From Gordonia soli NBRC 108243 (GTDB lineage: Bacteria; Actinomycetota; Actinomycetes; Mycobacteriales; Mycobacteriaceae), in contig NZ_BANX01000001.1 of NCBI RefSeq assembly GCF_000334455.1, positions 1-64,000 of the forward strand: 64,000 nt of DNA, read 5' to 3'. Under the pieces are notes generated by a model, which did not search any database, was not told the origin of the DNA, and saw only the letters and a list, made by a program, of their open reading frames with translations. Below, piece by piece: positions 9,632-18,325 of this stretch; positions within the stretch are counted from its first letter, which is position 1, and each line of letters opens with the position of its first letter. Made by a program: the position numbers and the translations under genes.

Positions 9632-9955
9632 TCATCCGCCGGGGCGGGAGTCGAGCAGTTCGGCGAACGACTCGTTGAACTCCTCGGTGATGTGTGCTCG
9701 CCGCGCGAATGCGCGTTGCGCAGCCAGTGCGGCTGTCGAGACGATCTGATGTCCGAGTCCATCGGTTCCGAGATCGTTCGCGCCCGGCGCGAGCCACAGT
9801 CCGGTCAGTGCACCGACACCGTCGACCTCGACGGTCACCAGGTCATCCGCGGAGGTCTCGCGAACCGAGATCGCCTTCAACTTCTCGTCGAGTTCGGCCA
9901 GTCCGTTGAGCTGTGCATTGGCTCGCGCCTCGAGTTCGTCCATCGCCCACGACAT
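9632..9955 (-). CDS. YbaB/EbfC-family protein, EspL-like
   Basis: A 107-aa protein with the YbaB fold pattern: an N-terminal helix (MDELEARANAQLNGL), three strands around VTVEVDGVGALTGLWL, and a C-terminal helix. In ESX-1, EspL (Rv3880c) has this same fold and length. YbaB relatives bind DNA; EspL supports stability of ESX-1 substrates. The ATG at 9955 has GAGGGGGC upstream; a longer frame to 10063 overlaps the upstream gene and is rejected. Confidence 0.75.
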   Translation of the reverse strand: MSWAMDELEARANAQLNGLAELDEKLKAISVRETSADDLVTVEVDGVGALTGLWLAPGANDLGTDGLGHQIVSTAALAAQRAFARRAHITEEFNESFAELLDSRPGG

Positions 9956-9965
9956 CACAGCCCCC

Positions 9966-10382
9966 TCAGACCCGACGCAGCCACGACGTCGGCGCATCGA
10001 CCTCGTGGTCGTCGAGTTGTTCGGCACGGGCCAGATCGTCGGCGGTCGGGAGTCGCATCGCATCGACGACGTCGCGGGTCACCCCGGATGCGACGAGCTG
10101 ATCGCGCAGCGCGATGCCCGCGGCCATCGCCGATTGACGGCACAGTCGGAAGATCTCGGCGCCGAGCACGGCGGGATCCTTGTCGAGCTGCGAGCGATCC
10201 AGACGGATGTGGGTCGGCAGTCCCTGCGCGGTGGTGGTGACCGTGATCCCGCCCGAGCGCGAACTCGCCTGAGATCCGCGGAAAGCGGCCGCACCATCGA
10301 ATTCGACACCGACACCAGCAGTGGTCGATTCCACGCCGTCAGGAATGCGGTTTCCGAATGACGAACGACTTTCAGACGACAT
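9966..10382 (-). CDS. EspH-like ESX-associated protein
   Basis: A 138-aa protein. After a Ser/Gly-rich leader, residues about 45-138 match the EspH pattern: SGGITVTTTAQG, a strand ending in HIRLDRS, a helix with AEIFRLCRQSA, then MRLPTADDLARAE, equivalent to EspH LNLPTPEEAAAAE. EspH acts with EspG and EspL in ESX-1 function of mycobacteria. It is the first gene of the locus. I chose the ATG at 10382 because GAGGGGGG sits 8 bases upstream, over a GTG at 10400 with no SD. Confidence 0.65.
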   Translation of the reverse strand: MSSESRSSFGNRIPDGVESTTAGVGVEFDGAAAFRGSQASSRSGGITVTTTAQGLPTHIRLDRSQLDKDPAVLGAEIFRLCRQSAMAAGIALRDQLVASGVTRDVVDAMRLPTADDLARAEQLDDHEVDAPTSWLRRV

Positions 10383-10722
10383 ACTCTTCACCCCCCTCAC
10401 GCCAGTTATGACGCCACCCGGACCACTTCGGTTCCATCGGCTCGTACCCCAATGTCAACGGCCGATTGTCGACGGCGGATCGATCACCTACGGACCAGCC
10501 CGCTGAGCAGCAGAAATGCGGTCGCACACCCCGCTGCGCGTCGACGCGTCCATGATCTTGCCATACCCGATGGACACCGACCAGGCAGGAAAGGAGAACC
10601 ACTCGTTCGGGCGAATAAGGAATCGACGCGGGATGTGCGTGCGTCACCGTCGCAGAATTCAGCGCGATCGGGTATCGGTCGACGACGGTACCCGGAGAGC
10701 CGACAGATCCCGCCGGATGCGG
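10383..10722. other. Intergenic region upstream of the ESX locus
   Basis: About 340 bases between the first ESX gene and the end of the acyl-CoA dehydrogenase gene; both read leftwards. I see no convincing gene. On the minus strand TTGACA at 10458-10453 is a perfect -35 hexamer, but no good -10 follows at 16-18 bases, so I do not claim a promoter. A promoter for the nine-gene locus is expected somewhere here. Confidence 0.5.
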
Positions 10723-11934
10723 TCACCCGACGGCGCGCACCAGACCGACAGCACCCCGGCGCACAGCCTGCTCGTCGAGTCGTTCGGGCGGCCCCTCCCA
10801 CGCGCCCAACGCCCGGGACCGTCGGAACCAGAACTGCGCGTCGTGTTCCCAGGTGAAGCCGATGCCGCCGAGGACCTGCACCAGGGTCGCCGCCCCGGCG
10901 GTGGCGGCGCGGGCAGCCGCGGCCGCCGCCAGCGGCGCCCACGCGGGGAGGGTCTCGGTACCGTCGGGACCCTGGAGACCCCCGGAATCGTCCGGAATAC
11001 ACCGATCTGCCGCCGCAACAGCTCGCTGTGCGAGCGCGGACGCCTTCTCCACTGCGACGACATCGGTGGCCAATCGATGGGAGATCGCCTGGTTGACCCC
11101 GATCGGCCGTCCGAACTGCACCCGCTCGCGGGCGTACGCGGCGCCGGCGCGAGCACACGCGCGGGCGACACCCAGTTGCTCCGCGGCGACGAGCACCGAG
11201 GCGAGATCTGCTGCGTGCGAACGCGAGGACATCCTTCCCACGACGGTCGCCCGCACATGGTCGAGCAGCACCCGCGCATGTCCTCGGCCCGGGTCCATCG
11301 AGGCCACCGACTCGAGACGGCATCCGGTGCCGCACGGATCGACTCGGAGCAGGTGTCCGTCATCCGCGACCAGGAGCAGGTGATGCGCACCGATGACGTC
11401 GGGAACAGCCGGCAGGTCGGCCGAGACCCGCACCCCTGGCCCCGAGCCGCCATCGAGCACCGCGACAGCATCACCTGGTCGCACCGCGACAGCATCACCT
11501 GGTCGCACCGCGACAGCCACGACCTCGGAGCGCTCCGCGACGCCGACGTACAGCTCGCGCACCATCTCGGCGGAGACGGCGTCGGTCAGGCAGTCGATGG
11601 ACGGAGACGCTCCGGACGACGCACGACCCCGTCCACCCGCACGCAGCAACAAGAGCCCCAGCAGGGTCGACCGCACCGGCGCCGGACTGACCGCGCCACC
11701 GGCGATCTCAACGACCACCGCAGCATGGTGCGCCGACAGCCCGAGGCCCCCGAATCCCGGCGGCACCACCAGTCCCCCGACGCCGAGGTCACCGCTCAGC
11801 AGGCCCCAGCGGCGATCGTCCCAGCGGTCGGCCACCCCGTCGGCGATCGCGCGCGTCTCCGAGACCGCCGTGCCATCGGCGAAGAACTCCTCGACCGCGG
11901 CCCGCAGCTCGTGCACCGACAGCTCGACGGTCAT
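10723..11934 (-). CDS. Acyl-CoA dehydrogenase family protein
   Basis: A 403-aa FAD-dependent dehydrogenase of acyl-CoA thioesters. C-terminal helices carry RVQFGRPIGVNQAISHRLAT and QVLGGIGFTWEHDAQFWFRR, characteristic of the family. The middle beta domain is poorly conserved and contains an in-frame tandem duplication VAVRPGDA twice (DNA 11458-11505). The ATG at 11934 has GGAGGTGAC upstream; the much longer open frame to 13536 is a shadow of the opposite gene. It diverges from the plus-strand catabolic genes with about 140 bases between them, so they may share control by the TetR regulator at 20515. Confidence 0.88.
   Translation of the reverse strand: MTVELSVHELRAAVEEFFADGTAVSETRAIADGVADRWDDRRWGLLSGDLGVGGLVVPPGFGGLGLSAHHAAVVVEIAGGAVSPAPVRSTLLGLLLLRAGGRGRASSGASPSIDCLTDAVSAEMVRELYVGVAERSEVVAVAVRPGDAVAVRPGDAVAVLDGGSGPGVRVSADLPAVPDVIGAHHLLLVADDGHLLRVDPCGTGCRLESVASMDPGRGHARVLLDHVRATVVGRMSSRSHAADLASVLVAAEQLGVARACARAGAAYARERVQFGRPIGVNQAISHRLATDVVAVEKASALAQRAVAAADRCIPDDSGGLQGPDGTETLPAWAPLAAAAAARAATAGAATLVQVLGGIGFTWEHDAQFWFRRSRALGAWEGPPERLDEQAVRRGAVGLVRAVG
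11458..11517. repeat. 24-bp in-frame tandem repeat
   Basis: Two exact 24-bp copies (11458-11481, 11482-11505) followed by half a copy (11506-11517) lie inside the acyl-CoA dehydrogenase gene. They encode duplicated VAVRPGDA on the minus strand. The reading frame is kept. Confidence 0.9.
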
Positions 11935-12072
11935 GTCACCTCCATCTGGTCGACCGGCTCGCGACCCTTGCCTCGACGTAAAACTAAATCTAACATCAGA
12001 TTCAGTTCTGGCCTGCAATCTCGCGAACCGGCCGATCACCACGACCGATGACCGTCGACATCTGGAGTGACA

Positions 12073-13491
12073 ATGGCGATGAAGACCCGGGCCGACTATC
12101 TGGCGTCGCTCGCCGACGGCCGGCGGTTGTTCGCCGACGGCGTCGAGGTCGGTCCCGACGATCTCTTCACCAATCCGCAATTCGCACAGTCGATCCGGCT
12201 CGTCGCAGACGGCTACGACAAGCACTACCGGCCGGGCGCGGAAGCCAGCGGACCGTACTTCACGATCCCGACGACGATCCCCGAGCTGCGGGAGACGCTG
12301 GCCGATCTCCTCGGATGGGACATGGTCACGGTGACCACCTCGCAGGGACTCCTCGCATTGCTCACCGCTGCGGCCAGGATACGCGCGGGTCTGCCCGAGC
12401 ACGCCGATCGAATCGAGCGATACTTCCGCTGGTGCCGGGAGAACGACGTCCGCTGCGTGCAAGCGATCACCGACGCGAAGGGCAATCGCAAACTGCCACC
12501 GTCCAAACAGGACGACCCCGACCTCTACACCCGAATCGTCGAGCGCCGCCCCGACGGAATCGTCATCCGCGGAGCCAAACTGCACATCTCCTCGGCGGCC
12601 ATCTCCCACGAACTCGTGGTGATGCCGACGAAGAACATGAAGCCCGGTGAGGAGGACTGGGCCGTGGCCTGCGGCGTACCGGTGAACGCGCCGGGCGTCC
12701 GCATCGTGAACACCAGCTACGCACCCCGCGACCGCGAGGACGACTTCCCGATCAGCCGCGAGCACAACATGCCCGAAGGGTTCATCGTCTTCGACGACGT
12801 CTTCGTCCCGAACGAGCGCGTCTTCCTCGACGGTCAGACCGAGCACTCGGCGACCTTCGCGCATGCCCTCGGTCTGTGGGAGAGGCTCGGCGGCACAGCC
12901 CATCTGGCCGAACAGGGCGACATCATGGTCGGCCTGGCACAACTCATCGCGGAGGCCAACGGCACCGACACCGTCTCGCACGTCCGCGAGAAGATCGCGG
13001 AGATGGTCATCTATGCCACGCTCGTACACGCGGGGTTGGAGGCGGCGATCACGAACGCCGAACCCTCGCCTGAGGGCTGGATGTTCCCGAGTGAGCTCTA
13101 CACCAACGCGGCCAAGCACTATGGCGCTGCGGAGTACAGCCGGATGATCCGACACCTGCACGACATCGGCGGGGGCGCGATCCTCACCGCGCCGTCGGTC
13201 GCCGACTTCCGCAGTGCCGAGGTCGGCTCCTACGTCGCGAAGTACATGCGCACGATGGACGGGGTGGACGGCGAGTACCGGGCCCGTCTCTTCCATGCCA
13301 TCCGCGACCTGACCGCGGACGCCTACGGCGGGTGGAACCTGGTCACGATGCTGCAGTCCGGCGGCGGTCTGTACGCGCAACGTCTGGTGGCCCGCAAGCA
13401 CTTCGACATGGATCGGGCGAAACGACTGGCACTCGCCGAGGCCCGCATGCCCGCCCACCTCGTCGCCGCCGGCGGCGAGAGCCGATCGTGA
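12073..13491 (+). CDS. HpaB-family flavoprotein (4-hydroxyphenylacetate hydroxylase / 4-hydroxybutyryl-CoA dehydratase family)
   Basis: A 472-aa protein. TDAKGNRKLPPSKQ followed by DGIVIRGAKLHISSA and HELVVMPT places it in the family shared by HpaB-type flavin monooxygenases and 4-hydroxybutyryl-CoA dehydratase, nearer the latter by these motifs. Cysteines near residue 120 (CRENDVRC) do not show the spacing I recall for the dehydratase iron-sulphur ligands (CxxxC), so a Fe-S dehydratase is doubtful. The ATG at 12073 follows GGAG by 5 bases; a GTG at 12067 and ATG at 12079 are alternatives. It overlaps the next gene by 4 bp (GTGA). The substrate is unknown. Confidence 0.75.
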   Translation: MAMKTRADYLASLADGRRLFADGVEVGPDDLFTNPQFAQSIRLVADGYDKHYRPGAEASGPYFTIPTTIPELRETLADLLGWDMVTVTTSQGLLALLTAAARIRAGLPEHADRIERYFRWCRENDVRCVQAITDAKGNRKLPPSKQDDPDLYTRIVERRPDGIVIRGAKLHISSAAISHELVVMPTKNMKPGEEDWAVACGVPVNAPGVRIVNTSYAPRDREDDFPISREHNMPEGFIVFDDVFVPNERVFLDGQTEHSATFAHALGLWERLGGTAHLAEQGDIMVGLAQLIAEANGTDTVSHVREKIAEMVIYATLVHAGLEAAITNAEPSPEGWMFPSELYTNAAKHYGAAEYSRMIRHLHDIGGGAILTAPSVADFRSAEVGSYVAKYMRTMDGVDGEYRARLFHAIRDLTADAYGGWNLVTMLQSGGGLYAQRLVARKHFDMDRAKRLALAEARMPAHLVAAGGESRS

Positions 13492-14723
13492 CCACCCTGC
13501 TCGACGCGGTCGACGTCGACGCCACAGTCGCAGCACTGGAGCGTCGCTTCGCCGCGAGCTCGCCGGAGGTCACCGGAGACGCGGCATGCGACCGGATCTC
13601 CGCCATCGAGGAGACCACCGAGGGCACCGCGCGACGACTCGGTTCCGCACAGGCGGTACAACGCGCCCTGTTCGATGCCGGCCTCGCCAACCCCTCCGGA
13701 CCTCCCGAACTCGGCGGTCGGGGGCTGGATTCGGGCGCGGCGCATCGTGTCCGGGAGATGGTCGCGTCCGCTGACCTCCCCGACCGCGCGATGTTGTTCG
13801 TCGGACTCCACATCGTCGGCGCGGCAATCGCCCGACACGGGTCCGACGATCTCGTCGACCTCGTCCTTCCGGGCCTGTACCGCGGTGACACGGTGGGCTG
13901 TCAGCTGTTCTCCGAACCCGGTGCCGGCTCGGACCTGGCCTCGGTCTCCACCCGCGCGCGACGGGACGGAGACCACTGGGTGGTCCGTGGACAGAAGGTG
14001 TGGACATCGCACGCACACGTCGCGGACTGGGGAGAGGCGTTGGTGCGCACCGACTCAGTCGACGACGGCGGCACCGGCGGCAGCGACCCTGCTGGCAAAC
14101 ACACCCGACTGACGATGCTGCTGGTCGACATGCACGCACCCGGGGTCACGGTACGCCCGCTGCGACAGATGACCGGATCGGCCGCGTTCAACGAGGTGTT
14201 CCTCGACGACGTCGTGGTTCCCGACACCCACCGCATCGGCGAGGTCGGCGGGGGCTGGGCGATCGCGAGGACCAGTTTGTCGGCCGAGCGCGCCATGATG
14301 GGCACCCTCGAGGGCCCGCTCACTCGTCGGGTCGTCGACCGGATCGTCGGTCTGGTCGACGACAACCACGCGGCCGACGAGCCCGCACTGCGTGCACCCA
14401 TCGCCCGGATGGTCGCGGCTGTGGCCGCCGTCGACGCCCTGTCCGAGCGGGAACCCGACGACTGGGATCCGTCGATCAGAGCGGTCGCCGGACCCGTTCA
14501 CAAGTTGCTGATGACCGAGGCACTCGACGCCATCGCCGACCTCGCCATCGCGATCCTCGGCAGTCGTGCCGTGGCCGACGACGGCGCACCCGACGGCTTC
14601 GCGTGGTCCGAATTCGTGCTCAGCACACCGGGTCTGCACCTCGCCGGTGGGACCGACGAGATCCAGCGCAGCATGATCGCGCAACGCGGCCTCGGCCTGC
14701 CCAGGGATCGCGAGCCGGGCTGA
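13488..14723 (+). CDS. Acyl-CoA dehydrogenase family protein
   Basis: A 411-aa FAD enzyme. CQLFSEPGAGSDLASV and VVRGQKVWTSHAHVADWG are family signatures for FAD and substrate binding; HLAGGTDEIQRSMIAQRGLGLP closes the C-terminus. The YEGT-type glutamate is not present (GGTDEI), so the catalytic base, if any, is elsewhere, as in isovaleryl- and long-chain-type enzymes. The GTG start overlaps the preceding stop, which implies coupled translation with the HpaB-family gene and action in the same pathway. Confidence 0.88.
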   Translation: MTTLLDAVDVDATVAALERRFAASSPEVTGDAACDRISAIEETTEGTARRLGSAQAVQRALFDAGLANPSGPPELGGRGLDSGAAHRVREMVASADLPDRAMLFVGLHIVGAAIARHGSDDLVDLVLPGLYRGDTVGCQLFSEPGAGSDLASVSTRARRDGDHWVVRGQKVWTSHAHVADWGEALVRTDSVDDGGTGGSDPAGKHTRLTMLLVDMHAPGVTVRPLRQMTGSAAFNEVFLDDVVVPDTHRIGEVGGGWAIARTSLSAERAMMGTLEGPLTRRVVDRIVGLVDDNHAADEPALRAPIARMVAAVAAVDALSEREPDDWDPSIRAVAGPVHKLLMTEALDAIADLAIAILGSRAVADDGAPDGFAWSEFVLSTPGLHLAGGTDEIQRSMIAQRGLGLPRDREPG

Positions 14724-14798
14724 CGGCCCACCCCCCTGGCGGTTCACCACCGCAAGCATTCGCCCCGTCCGCAACCACCACACATCCGAAGGAGAGTC

Positions 14799-15890
14799 AT
14801 GGAGTCGTTCATCCATCTGCGCCGGGGTACCACCCCGCACCGCGTGCACGCCGACCTGGACGGACTCAAGGACGACGAACTCGGCCGAGGCGGCTTCAGC
14901 GGCCGGACCGCACACCTCTACCACCGCAACGATCCGGCCGCGTTCCGCGCCGTGGGACCGTTGCAGCCCTCCGATGTCTCGTGTCTGGCGCTGACGCCCA
15001 CGGACCTCGACGATCCGGCGGGCGAGCCGCTGTTGCTCTTCTCCAACGAGGACTGCCGGATCCGGCTCAGCCGACGCACCGCGGAGATGCCGTTCCACGT
15101 TCGATGGCTCGACGGCGACATGCTGATGTTCGTCCACCAGGGCACCGGCCGGTTCGAGACGGAGTTCGGGCCGCTGCAGTACCGTCCCGGCGACTACGTC
15201 TACATCCCCAAGGCGACGACCCACCGGCAGATACCCGACGACGGCGGATCGGTGATCCTGCTGATCGAGGCGACCGACGACTTCCGTGTGCCGCGCGACC
15301 CCTACCTCGGCAGACATTTCCCGTTCGACTCCGCGCAGGTGGTGGTCCCGGAGCCCGAGCCGGTCGACGACGACGGCCGCGACGAATACGAGGTGCGGCT
15401 GTACCACGAGGGCGGACCGACCTCGATCTTCTACCCGCACCACCCGATCGACGTCGAGGGCTGGCGTGGCGACAACTTCCCCTTCACCTTCAACATCGCC
15501 GACTACACCCCGCTGGGCTCCGATCGTGTGCACCTGCCCCCGACCGTCCACCTGTTCATGCAGGCCACCGGCGTGTACGTGATGAACTTCCTCCCCCGTC
15601 CGGCCGAGGGTGAGGCCGGCACCGAGCGGGTGCCCTGGTATCACCGCAACGTCGACTTCGACGAGATCGCTTTCTATCACGGCGGCTCGGTCTTCGGGAT
15701 CGACATGCCGGCGGCGATGATCTCGCATGCTCCGCAGGGCGTTCACCACGGAGTTCCGGAAAGAGCGCGAGAACGCGCCCGACGACTGCACGACAAGGAA
15801 TCATGGGTGCGGTGGGAGATCATCGCGATCGACACCCGTCGACGCCTGACCCCGAGCCCGGCCGTGCTCGACGCGTCGGGTGCCACCTGA
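14799..15890 (+). CDS. Homogentisate 1,2-dioxygenase-like cupin protein
   Basis: A 363-aa two-cupin protein related to homogentisate dioxygenase, which cleaves an aromatic ring with Fe(II) and O2. The three metal ligands of the human enzyme have counterparts: His282 in WYHRN, Glu289 in DEIAF and His310 in ISHAPQG. It is shorter than HmgA proper (about 430-450 aa), mainly in the N-terminal domain, so the substrate may differ. GAAGGAGAG precedes the ATG at 14799. It sits between acyl-CoA dehydrogenase genes, which is unusual for plain tyrosine breakdown. Confidence 0.8.
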   Translation: MESFIHLRRGTTPHRVHADLDGLKDDELGRGGFSGRTAHLYHRNDPAAFRAVGPLQPSDVSCLALTPTDLDDPAGEPLLLFSNEDCRIRLSRRTAEMPFHVRWLDGDMLMFVHQGTGRFETEFGPLQYRPGDYVYIPKATTHRQIPDDGGSVILLIEATDDFRVPRDPYLGRHFPFDSAQVVVPEPEPVDDDGRDEYEVRLYHEGGPTSIFYPHHPIDVEGWRGDNFPFTFNIADYTPLGSDRVHLPPTVHLFMQATGVYVMNFLPRPAEGEAGTERVPWYHRNVDFDEIAFYHGGSVFGIDMPAAMISHAPQGVHHGVPERARERARRLHDKESWVRWEIIAIDTRRRLTPSPAVLDASGAT

Positions 15891-15937
15891 CAACCCCGCA
15901 TCGACACCCCCTCCCCCCACCTACCGAGGAGTCCCCA

Positions 15938-17089
15938 ATGAAACGTCTGGTCTTCGAGCCCGAACACGAGCAGCTGCGTGCCACGGCCAAGGAGTTCATC
16001 GCCCGCGAGGTCGCGCCGTATGCAGATCAATGGATCGCCGACGGCCAGGTCGACCGCGAGGTCTACAAGAAGGCCGGCGATGCCGGTCTCATCGGGTTCA
16101 ACATGCCCGAGGAATACGGCGGCGGTGGCGCCGGGGACGACTTCCGGTTCAACGCCGTGGTGGTCGAGGAGTTCGCCAGATTCGGTGGCGCGGCCCCCGG
16201 CCTGAGCCTGCAGAACGACGTCGTGGCACCGTATTTCGCCAACCTCGCCAACTCCGAACAGCTCACGCGGTGGATGCCGGGCATCGCCTCCGGCGAGACC
16301 ATCCTCGCCGTGGCCATGAGCGAGCCCGGCGCCGGCAGCGACCTCGCCGGCATCAAGACCGCCGCCCGCGAGGACGGCGACCACTACATCGTCAACGGTT
16401 CCAAGACCTTCATCTCGGCAGGCATCAACTCCGACCTCGTCGTGGTGGTGTGCCGCACCAACCCCGACCCAGCCGCGGGACACAAGGCGTTCTCGTTGCT
16501 CGTGGTCGAGCGCGGCATGGACGGGTTCGAACGCGGCCGCAAACTCGACAAGATGGGTCTCAAGGCCCAGGACACCGCCGAACTCCACTTCACCGACGTC
16601 CGCGTCCCCAAGGAGAACGTCCTCGGCGAGGTCGACAAGGGCTTTTACCACCTGATGCAGAACCTGCCCTCGGAGCGACTGTCCATCGGCATCTCCGCGA
16701 TCGCCGGCGCCCGCGCGGTCTTCGACGAGACCATCACCTACGCCACCGACCGCAAGGCCTTCGGCCGGTCCATCGGGTCGTTCCAGGCCAACCGGTTCAC
16801 CATCGCCGAGCTGGCCACCGAACTCGACATCGCACAGCAGTACATCGACCGCTGCCTGCAGGCCGTCGTCGACGGCGAGTTCACCGCAGTCGACGCCGCC
16901 AAGAACAAGTGGTGGTGTACCGAGCTCGCGAAGAAGGTGATCGACCGCTGCCTGCAGCTACACGGCGGCTACGGCTACATGAACGAGTACCGGGTCAGTC
17001 GCGCGTACACCGATTCCCGCATCCAGACGATCTTCGGAGGCACCACCGAGATCATGAAGGACATCATCGGCCGCGACCTCGGATTCTGA
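15938..17089 (+). CDS. Acyl-CoA dehydrogenase
   Basis: A 383-aa enzyme with all family signatures: LAVAMSEPGAGSDLAGIKT (about residue 125), YIVNGSKTFISAGINSDL, DRKAFGRSIGSFQANRF and QLHGGYGYMNEY. FGGTTEIMKDIIGRDL ends the protein; the glutamate of the short/medium-chain YEGT motif is absent, while SERLSIG offers the base used by isovaleryl/long-chain-type enzymes. It is the most canonical of the three dehydrogenases here. ATG at 15938 follows GAGGAGTCCCCA. Confidence 0.93.
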   Translation: MKRLVFEPEHEQLRATAKEFIAREVAPYADQWIADGQVDREVYKKAGDAGLIGFNMPEEYGGGGAGDDFRFNAVVVEEFARFGGAAPGLSLQNDVVAPYFANLANSEQLTRWMPGIASGETILAVAMSEPGAGSDLAGIKTAAREDGDHYIVNGSKTFISAGINSDLVVVVCRTNPDPAAGHKAFSLLVVERGMDGFERGRKLDKMGLKAQDTAELHFTDVRVPKENVLGEVDKGFYHLMQNLPSERLSIGISAIAGARAVFDETITYATDRKAFGRSIGSFQANRFTIAELATELDIAQQYIDRCLQAVVDGEFTAVDAAKNKWWCTELAKKVIDRCLQLHGGYGYMNEYRVSRAYTDSRIQTIFGGTTEIMKDIIGRDLGF

Positions 17090-17110
17090 CCCGGAGAACC
17101 GGAGAACCAG

Positions 17111-18325
17111 ATGACAGCCACAACCCCGACCGCGACTAGCACTGAGTCCGTGCGATACGCCTACGACCGGGTCCCGTACCTGGTGGTCTTCGACGACACG
17201 TCCCGACACCGCGACACCTACGGTGGACCGGGTGGGATCGTCGCGTTGGAATGCCACCTGCTGCGGCCCGAACGTGCCTCGGACACGGTGCTGCTGTTCA
17301 TGCACCCGATCGGCGGCGGCGCCTATCTGCCGATGATGAACGGGCTGGCGCGGGCCGGTCATCACGTCATCTATGCGAACAGCCGCTACCGCGGCGACGA
17401 CTCGGCACTGCTGATGGAGAAGGTGGCCGAGGACCTGGGTGCAGCTGTCCGGGACGCGAAGGAGCGCCTCGGATACGAGCGGGTGGTGCTGGCCGGGTGG
17501 AGCGGCGGCGGTTCGCTGTCCGTGTTCTACCAGTCCCAGGCCGAACATCCGACGGTGAGGTCGAGCCCGGCGGGCACCGGCCCCGACCTCACCGCACTCG
17601 GTCTGATCCCGGCGGACGGACTCCTGTTGCTCGCCGCCCACGTCAGTCGGCACGGGACGCTCACCGAGTGGCTGGACGCGTCGATCCTCGACGAGTCGGA
17701 CCCCACGGTCCGCGACCGCGAACTCGACCTCTACGACCCCGAGAACCCGAACCAGCCACCGTATTCCGACGATTTCGTGCAGCGGTACCGAGCAGCGCAG
17801 ATCGCTCGTAACCGTCGGATCACCGCGTGGGTCGAGTCGAAACTCGAGGAACTGGCGGCGGCCGGACGACCCGATGACGAGTTCGCGTTCGTGGTGCACG
17901 GGACGATGGCGGATCCGCGCTGGCTCGACCCTGCGGTCGATCCCAACGAACGGGAGCCGGGCACCTGCTACCTCGGGGATCCGCAGACGGTCAACATGGG
18001 CCCGGTCGGCCTGGCGCGCTTCTGCACCCTGCGCGGTTGGCTGTCCCAGTGGAGTTACGACCATGCCAACGCCGACGGTGTGCGGTGCGGTCGGGACGTC
18101 AGCGTGCCCGCCCTGGTGATCGGCAACCTGGCCGATGACGCCTGCACACCCAGCCACACCCGCCGGCTGTTCGACGCGTTGGGTTCGGCCGACAAACAGA
18201 TCCACGAGATCCCCGGTGCCACCCACTATTACGCCGGACGCGAGCAGCGCCCACAACTCGCCGAAGCGGTGGCGACGGTGTCGGAGTGGCTCACCGGGCA
18301 CGGGTTCGCGACACTGGACCGATGA
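17111..18325 (+). CDS. Alpha/beta-hydrolase
   Basis: A 404-aa hydrolase. The nucleophile elbow is GWSGGG with Ser131; the acid and His candidates are in IGNLADDACTPSHT and PGATHYYAG near the C-terminus. HPIGGGAYLP at about 65 could form the oxyanion hole. Its place before a CoA-transferase and a lyase-like enzyme suggests it opens an ester, lactone or thioester in the pathway, which is inference. The stop overlaps the next start (ATGA). Confidence 0.82.
   Translation: MTATTPTATSTESVRYAYDRVPYLVVFDDTSRHRDTYGGPGGIVALECHLLRPERASDTVLLFMHPIGGGAYLPMMNGLARAGHHVIYANSRYRGDDSALLMEKVAEDLGAAVRDAKERLGYERVVLAGWSGGGSLSVFYQSQAEHPTVRSSPAGTGPDLTALGLIPADGLLLLAAHVSRHGTLTEWLDASILDESDPTVRDRELDLYDPENPNQPPYSDDFVQRYRAAQIARNRRITAWVESKLEELAAAGRPDDEFAFVVHGTMADPRWLDPAVDPNEREPGTCYLGDPQTVNMGPVGLARFCTLRGWLSQWSYDHANADGVRCGRDVSVPALVIGNLADDACTPSHTRRLFDALGSADKQIHEIPGATHYYAGREQRPQLAEAVATVSEWLTGHGFATLDR

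Noticed and set aside
10372..10647. 91-aa minus-strand frame upstream of the EspH-like gene
   Set aside because: Overlaps the EspH-like start in another frame, with no SD and low-complexity composition.
11935..13536. N-terminal half of a 937-aa minus-strand frame
   Set aside because: It is antisense to the HpaB-family gene; the real acyl-CoA dehydrogenase starts at 11934 with a strong SD.
14055..15791. 578-aa minus-strand frame
   Set aside because: Antisense to acyl-CoA dehydrogenase and the cupin gene, both of which have clear family motifs.
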